Source of the DNA: Micromonospora craniellae
GTDB taxonomy: Bacteria; Actinomycetota; Actinomycetes; Mycobacteriales; Micromonosporaceae
DNA length: 64,000 nt
Direction: 5' to 3'
NCBI RefSeq assembly: GCF_014764405.1
Contig: NZ_CP061725.1
Coordinates: 2,170,001-2,234,000, forward strand
This document shows positions 43,301 to 47,808 of the stretch, in pieces (position 1 is the first letter of the stretch; each line of letters starts with the position of its first letter). The position numbers and the translations under genes are program-made. The notes below the pieces were generated by a model. That model was not told the origin of the DNA. It saw only the letters and a list, made by a program, of their open reading frames with translations, and searched no databases.

Positions 43301-43687
43301 TACGAACGAGCGGCGTTCCGGGAGCTGGCAGTAATGCTGGCCTGGGGCGTCGTGGAACGCGCGGATAGCCCGACGCAGGGCCGACGCGTCGGTCTCGACT
43401 ACGGTCAGGGCAACGCGATGGCCTTCGCCGCCGTCCACCACGTGCTCAGGATGTCGGTGACGAGGGCACGCACTCCCGGGCCGACCGGAAGCTGGCCAGA
43501 GATCGATGCGGTGGACGCATGCGTACTCGATCCGCTCGACAAGTCGTTCTGGATTCCGCGGATGGACGAGCTACGTCGCGAGGTGCGCAGCTTCGGCATT
43601 CCCGGCCACCCTGAGCGCAGCGGGAGCCCGGCGCCGGAGCACGAAAGACTGCTGAACCTGCTGATCGAAAGGCTGGTGAGCTGCTAG
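28301..43687 (+). CDS. Giant modular protein (5,128 aa) paralogous to the core of the minus giant, lacking a secretion head
   Basis: ATG at 28301, two bases after GGAGG; a GTG at 28307, eight bases after the same site, may be the true start. There is no WXG turn, signal peptide or membrane helix at the N-terminus. Landmarks: a JAB-like LHNHSDIPGALDLAAF (H432, H434); HEMLHVEH (815-822); a VVVEV alpha/beta block; GWHVVTVGDRVWIG (from 1123); ASPPDPAE; an acidic linker (PMDIDTSPEADETGSD); a long helical region with LFALASVLGVDPAVLG near 36.35 kb and a second acidic linker; then a second copy of the module with PELLVAE in place of HExxH (from 4205), GWDVVTVGDRLWIR (from 4506) and ASPPEPAE; and about 400 unique C-terminal residues. 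The core matches the minus giant in order. No family I can name covers it. It may be a trans-acting partner, decoy or alternative substrate of the paralog. Confidence 0.88.
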   Translation: MGVPVAHGCREILVVAGRLVLTGELTQTGHSAALAASLAAVRPVDAALVFLAEEKPRSAVGADFLHGQPFSDQLVLVPWEVERWGVDGRRLVDDAEAVEKLADLYRVQVQVPVGSARSARLVPVDRTGRETSWDDAVAVRSLPWSHVAAREAVRTAIEIASDRTSPSWTRIEALAGRLTESHQRLRVPVPTAAVAMAFRLVRHGLPPGMDATAPAVKVMPASVTDVLSLTGGEPVPTGDVDALFDGLLRVPDSTALVRLRPGAGTGGLGWLVPHDGVVWWFGASPAPGGGTGPIAAPVGEGWLAAAIREPETRMVVVDADGGATTLDALLRDVVEVRAPGGVNSVMTPPLRPGEYVLPAADAEAAPKTWPPPHTVGVFADGSYAVAKPPPDDVDRRYGSTGFLIFGPDGRPRGRYDIHTFEENDHVAMSQLHNHSDIPGALDLAAFYVTEHSSKPYFQLVSVINAKLQQTSGDDYGMALLPGSKAGSRDYRAAREPINRIARQRLSASGWSLAPDGGTAATPPFGPARDADGRLRTPAAAEPILSSSEAGYFYRLARSVRWESASDALGQAWHRMQRAGGLRTEADKAREFVQYVVDTGQEVRPDLLLDGYRVYRATVNGKTVTARARVLPYGTDGRRVVAARRPMPLDRMLERFGGEEMLADLRRFGWPIRISHESRFVASSAGVATPELHVDPFDDRSWPVVQRAHRALLGAADTEDVHLFRSAHPDLREAVRARVRQTYPRLIGRHGVESQWQAWKGVARVIGRQTGSPTLVGRDQLSQPSHLSHGSFSADVWNVHLDLGQSLDSTLRTLAHEMLHVEHAAMIAWWRAGREGPEVYAQSTTSPEVQEILRDGRPADDDPRYPAAGRMWHDSRSRPRGQWVNVALDAVGDLVGRAEMRLDSARRLDRFGPRVLRRLETGRDRARLAEASVHSVYRNDPTEAQAFRLELTLAADGSVRDWHVEVDGLVDVLAEPGALSLGPAGVFLPRTPTASPPQRLPHPDRPLVVVEVRDVADARRRLTDLRAALPTDALVELLPAARLSAADVVSLADVLGDDHVLAVGRDLVDSAAGQLVAHTRAHQPTITPFAAYYTRHAVPQRDIPVGDMFTLSARDDGRFEMLPGWHVVTVGDRVWIGSADASPRIADDDPRVVIGTPDRPVPWTVWQYGMWVARALASHTGAVADADFVRVHRPEPPVSPRPWPSTASLHAETAHDRRLLDLAFGAQWQEALPTSGSVPARVGHYLLDALLDEAGADPAERDPAALVAHLDRYAERLRLPRTTAGPVAARRELLRRLWRDAGMYYGILAEFDPQTPPGSTAAHPDDHLELDASPPDPAEEPVVVGPQPPAVLVPGRFPLLVDELLFVSEPDTEDAADEAPSDPMDIDTSPEADETGSDAMTVDALSEADDAPNERVEGLAASLVRDHAPHLLNARWEATAFDTAVTNQRVVLRDLLSVEQLTRWRTSGLFDSGVVLRPARGSRPDDQGVRLVVRADPADAYQHVDTAESAQWYAAPFLMTVRWEHPGRPSNDLPVVRAALVRLRALVSDEVLSGPQSRVTRRGAELVGVDEKLAATVGRLNPATLDLPPETLRRGLARVAAIDPVSVRTLHDAVVAEVEVGRWRAAGRQLTRADTVHQVLSGPGLSGLLGVALRPQGTVAGPLRIRMAMVDALPLGTLSRDGVVYQRVRVGLLVQVEPAEARGLPQLVFRLDGALELALDPPTAARLRQETPPPAYQRVWERDEPVSEAAPTVPTVTPTVDQQPQTDDFHGDEWTRLVSDLGVTGPDEARTRQWGRLIESVPDPDEVTDLTVEAISAVHGPLPTDAEVRASADLVEPVRRAWYAVAQDLGLPPGALRILGAELVTVVRTRTTGTRATADELLIGLRERLGPFGVSTDVEVVYLAELSARLGLGQDDLASFRWLSERGVPLELVHTLPDRLAGRSVAWAAEQVHRSDDVDGVAADLGLFLGSVGPDEAARKVRSTLRSLALTALAGQLGLGPSAVSATEREHPTAAPGAPPVDGAEDPPGGRPSERLETTGKIDLAGLLAIREMIRTAARVIGMRADRVRPAEVGTLVERVVDQVRLIAEELGFKSPQHVTRYAELSGGLGFPVTELSDLLPSGHLATLVYRLVGNVPMPQITRFLDEVAPARPIRQSADREPEPTSTSTRWSVREAAGWADRWEVPEEQVRAVAALPLVDLSRVARMVDRLHLPKEQIARLLDVIATTGQVPDRLDWFAYRAGVEPEVALELAWRLNTNILDLLPMRAVLHRLAVHAPERSDDRLTVEHLVRLLSQGPHGEPVPPPAWTFWVGAHLPTGSGADGLTPNELHDLVFSRFRVGHASVAEYHQRLMGLDWIGLLEQAMDDSAGRFDEDEPPPVRPQLPAARDADLWLAQWLAEQVGIPPHEVESDLIDRPWLDHVAVLDAARDLAVPVPTALTYARRWGGLKASDVPPLPPDAHPDTVTWLFGMSARWDVPLVQFGPIAAAMPRQQDPPTPIPAIPDNVLRRLWPTRVSFGETDTFWAAQVPLAFLTDWRLAPTDWTGDQVDLGWWLTSVLGLPSATNTSRPGSAMDIDSDVGTASESDVEMADESDDETSSVSHVEPLESLVEQLWDELTDHHRAQYLTTLSEVADQLGLDLHRRYELSTALRVSVWWVTGFSVRIGQVPDIEHHASRLGVPSDKLFALASVLGVDPAVLGPQDDLTRLNDADEAGVMRFAAVGAVADSIRNRPDWRSRQMTDTITDHLYAIVFAQTSVPPKLVHQLNDDGRWLGLRGLLEGAARADVPAESLAVYANLSRPPKTAGGGAAGPSQVIEAYQRRQRSDEATYGLDTSDLWPVWNHDGSATLARGDVAEVSAAALRYAEPYQRAEVFRRITAHAGRQDAPQNVAGLIRAMGAAAGPDSAPHEWLSPLLRDAPVPDGMSISLLSSLSGASDEVKNTFANLSDIAGVRVGRPTDGRYSLQFTFGSAWGGWAGLADVLDTLRDLKFTINQATVEVRTGYGADAAAYLRLAHLYYAHLNALSQIGLANRRNPPPQYGFSSFAGFLRAHREASGLSVRVAWSSDDVVGLRLDARKELLWPGIPQAGLRIIAEMVELARRPFPDPQWWDWTFRPPGDHADDAFELGLDGWRLVGLLADESTRAQAAALLTIFRPERKASDHPMAWGLGPVRDDPTIPETLPQTHEVPDAGLLAEILPAGRSTAGLAAAAAVTARLTDPELGMSYRAAVVRAAGGRPVFVPGRVPGDQPVSDVLRQLISGQLTLPDEAIRAAYHAVAQAPDTAALRGLLGRDGWDALILDPTTVDARLGRPRVRRDTLPATFEANASDRHGRWPDPSQTVDWLRHRIGAGRPPVPYFLANALGRLGDPGSGRTFALTIDGMWSDDVPGEPWTWVAAEDRWDPFADALAAAQSALATAQSATVPDSRRSRLRIEPDPEEVDQFVVHATELVDSPPVWRALGAVVEAMRRYGVFVQRMAITADHAPLPTARTGQSVDRTAALDRLVRAHEDTLTRLFGSPELPWLNPVDPPEVGAAGSRPHAVEVGVTYPGILATGLGGLQGGVLVVLALLAATARASVAASDLPDSDADPVGTNFATTRSEPQQVDGWFLDPSGEPQITALLAALRLDQAESAQVAALFHLNSWYPPPDSPPARARGMGDRAVWPISTRSEHPAAFVAAVAGTTPAMAARDAVTGLETLRLPLDYLRGVQRRADAYLRSAPPVTDAATALTLREASVAGLWEELGRSGATIGAWHERFQREQVGLGDLAGDGESPPGPIPSLTAEARSVLDTVPTSGATVEDAAVLGSVASWLTSRTRPRMEVAVESEVELLRREIADRLHAGTPAPLLAAATSAVERQWAHRGLLGAVLDAAAWQGVPLPPEIHAPRHLRDFVTSLVAAEPARFADVGGGRGALLAEELPFSTLSALLAGFRAPEPTPEQLSRWQAEASAAVRRRLPDADGHTIREAVLAATGARVREHRRSQWRAEFARRVERPTPQFKAQLMRALTNVDPHRVRLVQLVIDASATSTRHLQEGLAQVDLHATALGRHLPEAIARALDVNIVVHSDQSPTVQTYPGPRPVLHLSRVDRGSAEVFDRYQPYPSAVSAGPAPSLTGRLADTMDPRLWRFAQDWVRERYPLLDGSRGWNEQRIAWYRLVELLAQWIDVPMMATFIATGEDRAQATFDPMPWRMDLTVASVDEALVELLPELLVAEVVTMQAQAETHKSQMSRHTADENAVEHMWNTRDPGDERHEEWPRHYTQARLQRDDVKRAGDLLWEAGRRSSTILPFPGLTRLRRRLTQGWTAARWEYANTLTRIERYDSVAQTQFDLQQQLRKLGSTRDWRKTPHTQMREIDGFESVDLGPAGTFLRPAGSHTAPPARMSSATQRLVVVEVGDAATAPHVLTQILDGLPDTAIIELMMSGPVNAPQAIELARLIGDNRTLVLASNLVVPGDLSDHFAAHSRSLTPTFGPVAAYYAVNPEPRPHAVDIAGLLLRHLGAGRYEFLTGWDVVTVGDRLWIRPTDYRGELPYSGAARIVIGAPGQPTPWTVEQFGQKIASTVTIAADLALQGFVHTLGRTAPMSRPPRPNRSVINPVDEPDRQLHQQAFGRGHPGNELVVPVGAGPEAAQETLTLGHVVDILLDLAGADPAESDIQVLLGRLDQLAVQQGIPRDDTTPNGAQRARRALLKRARDKLSEAGLAGLLAEIPPPPDVVELTASPPEPAEAPVVVRAPDPDPADAGHPAADDDGHTGRTGTAQTRQPALLPVQAGVYLPPVDHDIVRPPVIDSMPRYQSYVSAFATLDPATTELVAGTRRYGPERFHQELTAAGVPVDAKLSLALAPPAAIVHTEPDRRAAQRFADELWSIRGTPGIFSMAETPGPTTALPALPEVLTGWLRQADWSDAQHYLHQHLTELSQRDSIEAMRALTTLDPDNRVAAPYRAVLDLVDLAGGVAGPVAAADGAQPWIVPPGPVPPAFAFDYLQARPDRQARKPWNDQLLQMMYERAAFRELAVMLAWGVVERADSPTQGRRVGLDYGQGNAMAFAAVHHVLRMSVTRARTPGPTGSWPEIDAVDACVLDPLDKSFWIPRMDELRREVRSFGIPGHPERSGSPAPEHERLLNLLIERLVSC
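30478..32320 (+). repeat. Module copy 1 in the plus giant (HExxH - VVVEV - GWxVVTVGDR - ASPPDPAE)
   Basis: Copy 1 runs from YPRLIG through HEMLH (30743-30757), PLVVVEVRDVADA, AAYY, GWHVVTVGDRVWIG and PRVVIGTPDRPVPWT to ASPPDPAEEPV. The same order recurs at 40655-42480 and twice in part in the minus giant. Copy 1 keeps all three zincin motif residues. Confidence 0.75.
40655..42480 (+). repeat. Module copy 2 in the plus giant, zinc site lost
   Basis: It starts MDPRLWRFAQDWVRERYP and contains LVVVEVGDAATA, VAAYYAV, GWDVVTVGDRLWIR, ARIVIGAPGQPTPWT and ASPPEPAEAPVV. At the HExxH position (40913-40927) it reads PELLV: the first His is Pro and the second His is Val, while the Glu is kept. It is therefore probably catalytically dead. 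Confidence 0.75.
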
Positions 43688-44316
43688 CCGCCAGCGACGC
43701 CACCATCCACCGACAGAGAAGCGTGTCCGCAGCTGAGATGGCGTCCTGGCTGATCTTCGAGGTGCCCCCGGCAGGGATCGAACCTGCGACACACAGTCCA
43801 GCCATTGTGGTCTCAGCCTGGTCGTGGGCGGCCACGGCTACCGCAGATGCGGTTGGCCGCGCCCGGGGCCTTCGCGATCACTCCGCATCTACATCGAGCC
43901 GGATGTGCTGGTCGAGATCGAGGTGTACGCCGCCCTCCACTGACGCCGGCTGCCGAGTTCGGGGGCAGGGACCAAAGAACCTCTTTTCCACGATGCGAGA
44001 CACGGTGAGTGATGAAGCCAACACTCCTGCATCACATCTCATCACCGAGAGTGCATATTGGAGGCGACCGCCCGGGCGCCGGATCGATCACCTAGCTCCG
44101 GGTAACAGCACTCCCGATGGCCCGCCACCTCGCGTAGCCGCCGCCAACAACCCCATAAAGAATCATCACCGGAAGTGACGGGACGCTCGCTTCCGGGTAA
44201 CCTCGCCGCCAAAGGGGGCACCTTTCCGCAGTTCCGTCCTGCTAGCGTCCCCATCGTCTCCAGAAGATCTGATCCATCGGGGCAGGCGCGACCCGCATCA
44301 AACAGGGGGGAAGATC
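43688..44316. other. 629-bp non-coding stretch between the giant locus and the five-gene operon
   Basis: Apart from the tRNA remnant it holds a short frame ending YIEPDVLVEIEVYAALH then TGA near 43.94 kb, which looks like a gene scrap, and lower-GC sequence around 43.98-44.05 kb. A TAGCGT hexamer at 44243-44248 is a possible -10 for the ATP-grasp gene. I see no complete gene. Confidence 0.5.
43761..43795 (-). other. 3' tRNA-Arg remnant, possible attachment site
   Basis: On the minus strand this reads variable loop, T-arm (gcagg/cctgc stem around ttcgatc), the 3' acceptor strand cgggggc, and then acc. It matches the 3' third of actinobacterial tRNA-Arg. No matching 5' half (gcccccg, D-arm, anticodon arm) is present upstream on that strand. 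Isolated 3' tRNA ends are typical att cores left by tyrosine-recombinase elements. It lies 74 bp after the plus giant. Confidence 0.65.
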
Positions 44317-45543
44317 GTGGAAATGAGGGGTCTCTGTGTGCTGCTAGGGGCCGGAGATCCCTATTATCGCGAGTACGCGTTGACGGCGCTCGGTGAATTC
44401 TGCGATCTCGTACTGGTGGCCCCGCGCGAGCCGGAATGGGCATCGCCACACATTCACACGTTGGTGCTCGCCGATCACCGTGATCCATTGGCGACGTTGT
44501 CGGCATTACGAGAAAGCGTGCAGGTCGGCCTGACCGGTGTGCTGACCTACGACGAGTTCAGCGTGGAGTCGGCCGCCCGGGTCGCCGCAGAGTTGGGACT
44601 GCGGGGTTCCTCGCCGGCGGCCGCCGCCCGGTGCCGGGACAAGCGGCAGATGCGGGAGGCCTTCGAGGCGGCCGGCGTCGCCTCTCCGGTCAGCATCGCG
44701 GCCACCACACTGCCTGAGGTGACGGCCGCGGCGCAGAAAACCGGCTTTCCGCTGGTCCTCAAGCCCGTCGATCTGGCGGGGAGTATCGGCGTGGTGCTGG
44801 TGCGGCAGCCCGGCGAGCTGCGCGAGGCGTACCGCAGGTGCCTGGCCTCGGGGCGGCCCGAGTACGGCGCCGTTTCCGACGCGATCCTAGTCGAGGAGTA
44901 CGTCGAAGGTCCCGAGGTCAGCGTGGAGTCACTGGTCAGGGCCGGTGAGGTGCAGACCGTGGCGATGACTCGCAAGAGGTTGGTGCCACCGCCGTGGTTT
45001 GAGGAGTCCGGTCATGTGGTGGTCGGCGGTCCGGTGCCGGAGGAGATCGCGCGGCTGGCCGAACGGGCACAGCGGGCGCTCGACATCGAGTGGGGCGCGA
45101 CGCACACCGAGATCCGGCTGGGCGCGGCCGGCCCCCGGGTGATCGAGGTAGCCGCGCGGCCGGCGGGCGACGTCATTCCGCTGCTGGTGCTCCTCACCAC
45201 CGGCGTCGATCTGACTGTCGCTGCGGCGGCCGCCGCGATGGGCCGGCCGGTGCCGGCTGCCCGGGAGCCGGTGGCACCGGCGGCGGCGGTCCGGTTCTTT
45301 TCCCCCGGTGGGGACATGGTTTTCCGGTCGGCGTCCAGTGAGGTCGCCGCCGCGGCACCGGAATGGCTCGTGTCGTTTGTGATCGAGGCGACGGACGGCG
45401 ATGTTCTTCGCCTGCCACCCCGCGGCTTCCTCGATCGTGTCGGATACGCGATAGTGACCGGTGCGAACGAGGCAGAGTGCGAGCAGAGACTAGACGAGTT
45501 GGAGCGGTCTCTGTGTGTTTCAGCCGATCCTTTTGTCGGCTGA
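44317..45543 (+). CDS. ATP-grasp ligase (carboxylate-amine ligase type)
   Basis: 408 residues. The GTG at 44317 follows AGGGGGGAAG at good spacing. Layout: an N-terminal pre-ATP-grasp Rossmann-like domain (LCVLLGAGDPYYREYALTAL), a central ATP-grasp fold with the ATP-loop lysine in PLVLKPVDLAGSIGVVLV, the adenine-side ILVEEYVEGPEVSVESLV, and metal ligands in THTEIRLG and VIEVAARPAGD. A C-terminal accessory domain follows. The family activates a carboxylate as acyl phosphate and joins it to an amine, typically an amino acid (compare BesA and carnosine-synthase-type ligases). As first gene of the operon it probably makes a dipeptide or amide bond in the product. The substrate is unknown. Confidence 0.85.
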   Translation: MEMRGLCVLLGAGDPYYREYALTALGEFCDLVLVAPREPEWASPHIHTLVLADHRDPLATLSALRESVQVGLTGVLTYDEFSVESAARVAAELGLRGSSPAAAARCRDKRQMREAFEAAGVASPVSIAATTLPEVTAAAQKTGFPLVLKPVDLAGSIGVVLVRQPGELREAYRRCLASGRPEYGAVSDAILVEEYVEGPEVSVESLVRAGEVQTVAMTRKRLVPPPWFEESGHVVVGGPVPEEIARLAERAQRALDIEWGATHTEIRLGAAGPRVIEVAARPAGDVIPLLVLLTTGVDLTVAAAAAAMGRPVPAAREPVAPAAAVRFFSPGGDMVFRSASSEVAAAAPEWLVSFVIEATDGDVLRLPPRGFLDRVGYAIVTGANEAECEQRLDELERSLCVSADPFVG

Positions 45544-45662
45544 GTTCAACTTAGGTTTCGAATTCCCGGGCGAGCAGGCTCTCGATGACGCGGGCCCGTC
45601 AGGCGCTTTGTGGTGCCCAAACGGTCCCCGGGGTAATGGTTAGTTAGTGGGAGGGGAATGCG

Positions 45663-46421
45663 ATGACCTCGACACTCAACGTAAACGACCGGATCGAGAA
45701 ACACTTCGCGGGGTTCGACGGGCGGCTGTCCGACCTCCGCGATCGCTACAAGACCGAGCACTACATCGAGATCGACCCGTTCGTACCGGAGGATCTGCAG
45801 GCCGCCGCCCACACCGAGCTTGAGGGTCTCTTCGCGGCGAACGCCCGCCGCCGCGACCTCCTCGTCGCCCAGTCCGGCAACACCCCGCGGCGCTACAGCA
45901 ACATCGACCGGGACGCGATCCACCAGGACGGCGACATCATCCCGGCGATCTACCGCGCGCCGGCACTGTACGAGCTGCTGGGGAGCATCGTCGGCGAGCG
46001 GGTACTGCCGGTGCCCTACACCCCGGAGGAGTACATCGCGTCGCGGCTGCACGAGCCGAACGACGTGCACGGCTGGCACTGGGACGACTACACGTGGGCG
46101 GTCGTCTGGGTGTTCAAGATGCCCCCGGTCGAGCACGGCGGCAGCCTCGAATACATCAAGGACGCCCCCTGGGACCGGGAGAACCCGCAGCCGGAGAAGC
46201 TCGTTGCTCAGGGCCCGGTCTGGACCCGACACCCGGGCGTCGGCGCGGCGTACCTGCTGAAGGCGGACACCGCGCTGCACCGGGTCAAGCCACTGTCGGT
46301 GGCGGACGAGCGGATGATCGTCTGCTACTCGTTCGCCACGGAGGCGGACCTGCAGCGGCCGGTCGATCACTCGTCGATGGCGGCGCTCTATCCGGAGTCG
46401 CACGCCAGGCACGAAGGCTGA
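45663..46421 (+). CDS. Fe(II)/2-oxoglutarate-dependent oxygenase
   Basis: 252 residues. The ATG at 45663 follows GGGAGGGG by six bases. The double-stranded beta-helix metal triad is visible as H139-x-D141 in HGWHWDDYTW and distal H206 in TALHRVKP, with R217 in DERMIVCYSF as the 2-oxoglutarate salt bridge. The sequence around the first motif (HGWHWDD, then HGGSLEYIKDAPWDR) recalls the BesD-type amino-acid radical halogenases, but those have Gly at the Asp position, so this one should hydroxylate or desaturate. A free or ligated amino acid is the likely substrate. The gene lies 119 bp after the ATP-grasp gene and may have its own promoter. Confidence 0.85.
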   Translation: MTSTLNVNDRIEKHFAGFDGRLSDLRDRYKTEHYIEIDPFVPEDLQAAAHTELEGLFAANARRRDLLVAQSGNTPRRYSNIDRDAIHQDGDIIPAIYRAPALYELLGSIVGERVLPVPYTPEEYIASRLHEPNDVHGWHWDDYTWAVVWVFKMPPVEHGGSLEYIKDAPWDRENPQPEKLVAQGPVWTRHPGVGAAYLLKADTALHRVKPLSVADERMIVCYSFATEADLQRPVDHSSMAALYPESHARHEG

Positions 46422-46431
46422 GCGGGTCTTC

Positions 46432-47808
46432 ATGACCGGAACCGGCCTCGTCGGCGCGGCCTTCGCCGCCACGATCGAGCTGGCTCGCGCCCGGCACCTC
46501 AACGTCTGGGAGCCATGGCTTCCGGCCGAGGCCGTGCCGCCGGGGGCGGGCCTCGTGCGACTGCTGCACCTTGGCGTCGATGTGCCCGCCGGCGCGGTCG
46601 ACCCGGCCCAGGCCGAGCTGATCGTTCAGCTCGGCCTGGGCCGGCGGGAATCCGACCGGCTGGTGGCCGCGTCGTGGGCGGTGACGGCGTTCCGTGGCGT
46701 CCTCGCCGCCGGCCACCGGGAGTACGGTTCCGGCGTCGGCGACATCCACATCGGCGAGGATTCGCTGCGCTTCGCCGCCGCAGTGCTCGCCGCGGCGCCG
46801 CGCGGGCGGGTTCTGGACATCGGCTGCGGATCGGGCCTGGCGAGCATGGCCGCCGCCCGCACCGCCCACCAGGTGCTTGGGCTCGATGTGCTGCCAGCGG
46901 CGGTCGAGGCGTTCGGAATATCGGCGGCGCTCAATCCCGGCTTGGCCGACTGTCGGGCCGAGGTGGGCGACTTTCTCGACCTCGGCCGCGGCGACGGGTA
47001 CGACGCCGTGGTGGCCAACCTGCCCGGAGTTCCGGTGCCGGACGGGGTCCCGTACCCGACGGCAGGCGACGGCGGTCCAGACGGGCTGCGGCTGATTCGG
47101 GCGCTGTGGCGGTGGTATGCGGGCATGAGTACCGCCGACAGCCTGGTCATGCGCTTCCAGTGCCCGGGCGGCCCGCGGACGCCGATCGCCGTGGCCGAGC
47201 TCGCCGGTTTCATGCCACCGGGCTGCGACATCCTCGTCGTCACCGACAGCGCCGTGCCGATGCTGGTGCGCAACGCCATTACCGCGACGCGCGCCGCCAC
47301 ACTGGACAGCCAGCGCGGTGCGGAGGAGCTTACTGAGGAGTTGCAGCGGCGCTGCGCGGAGCGGGGCTGGACCCACTACCACTGCTCAACGCTACGGATC
47401 CGGCGGAACGGCAGCGGCATGCGTGTCCACGTGCCCACTCCAGACTTGGTCGATGTGCGGCGATCGTACCGGGGCACGGGCTGGAGCATGTCCGTCGAGG
47501 AGTTGGCGCTGAAGGTCGGTGCCGAGCTGCGGCGGATGCCCGATGAGTTCTGGTCGGTGGCGGGCCTCAACGCCATCCAGGACGCTTTGGCTCATCTAGA
47601 GCGCATATATACTGACCTCGGTCACGGGGCTACCGAGCGTCAGATCGCATCGTCGCTCTCTGACGCCAGCACGCCGCTCGATCAGGCGGCGGCGGTGCTG
47701 GTGGTCTCGGCGATCGCCCGGGTCATGGTCCGGATGTCCCTGCTCGTTCCGGTCGTCGGCGTGGACGCACCCGTAACCGAAGGGCGTCGTGGGATGGGGA
47801 GTGCATGA
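46432..47808 (+). CDS. Class I SAM-dependent methyltransferase with C-terminal extension
   Basis: 458 residues. The ATG is 10 bp after the oxygenase stop, with weak ribosome-binding-site support, so coupling is likely. Residues 1-120 are a helical lid. The Rossmann core carries motif I DIGCGSG (129-135), the acidic ribose ligand in VLGLDVLP, and a post-II motif NLPG (196-199), where HemK/PrmB-type amide and amine N-methyltransferases have NPPY. About 200 helical residues follow and are not recognisable. The layout suggests a dedicated small-molecule N- or O-methyltransferase. The stop overlaps the next start (ATGA). Confidence 0.8.
   Translation: MTGTGLVGAAFAATIELARARHLNVWEPWLPAEAVPPGAGLVRLLHLGVDVPAGAVDPAQAELIVQLGLGRRESDRLVAASWAVTAFRGVLAAGHREYGSGVGDIHIGEDSLRFAAAVLAAAPRGRVLDIGCGSGLASMAAARTAHQVLGLDVLPAAVEAFGISAALNPGLADCRAEVGDFLDLGRGDGYDAVVANLPGVPVPDGVPYPTAGDGGPDGLRLIRALWRWYAGMSTADSLVMRFQCPGGPRTPIAVAELAGFMPPGCDILVVTDSAVPMLVRNAITATRAATLDSQRGAEELTEELQRRCAERGWTHYHCSTLRIRRNGSGMRVHVPTPDLVDVRRSYRGTGWSMSVEELALKVGAELRRMPDEFWSVAGLNAIQDALAHLERIYTDLGHGATERQIASSLSDASTPLDQAAAVLVVSAIARVMVRMSLLVPVVGVDAPVTEGRRGMGSA

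Noticed and set aside
1..43687. Giant frames as NRPS or PKS megasynthases
   Set aside because: No adenylation, condensation, ketosynthase or carrier-protein motifs are present in either protein.
43740..43850. Complete tRNA gene
   Set aside because: Only the T-arm and 3' acceptor strand are present; no anticodon or D-arm and no complementary 5' acceptor strand.
44243..44248. TAGCGT as a confident promoter for the ATP-grasp operon
   Set aside because: No acceptable -35 element at the right distance; kept only as a remark.
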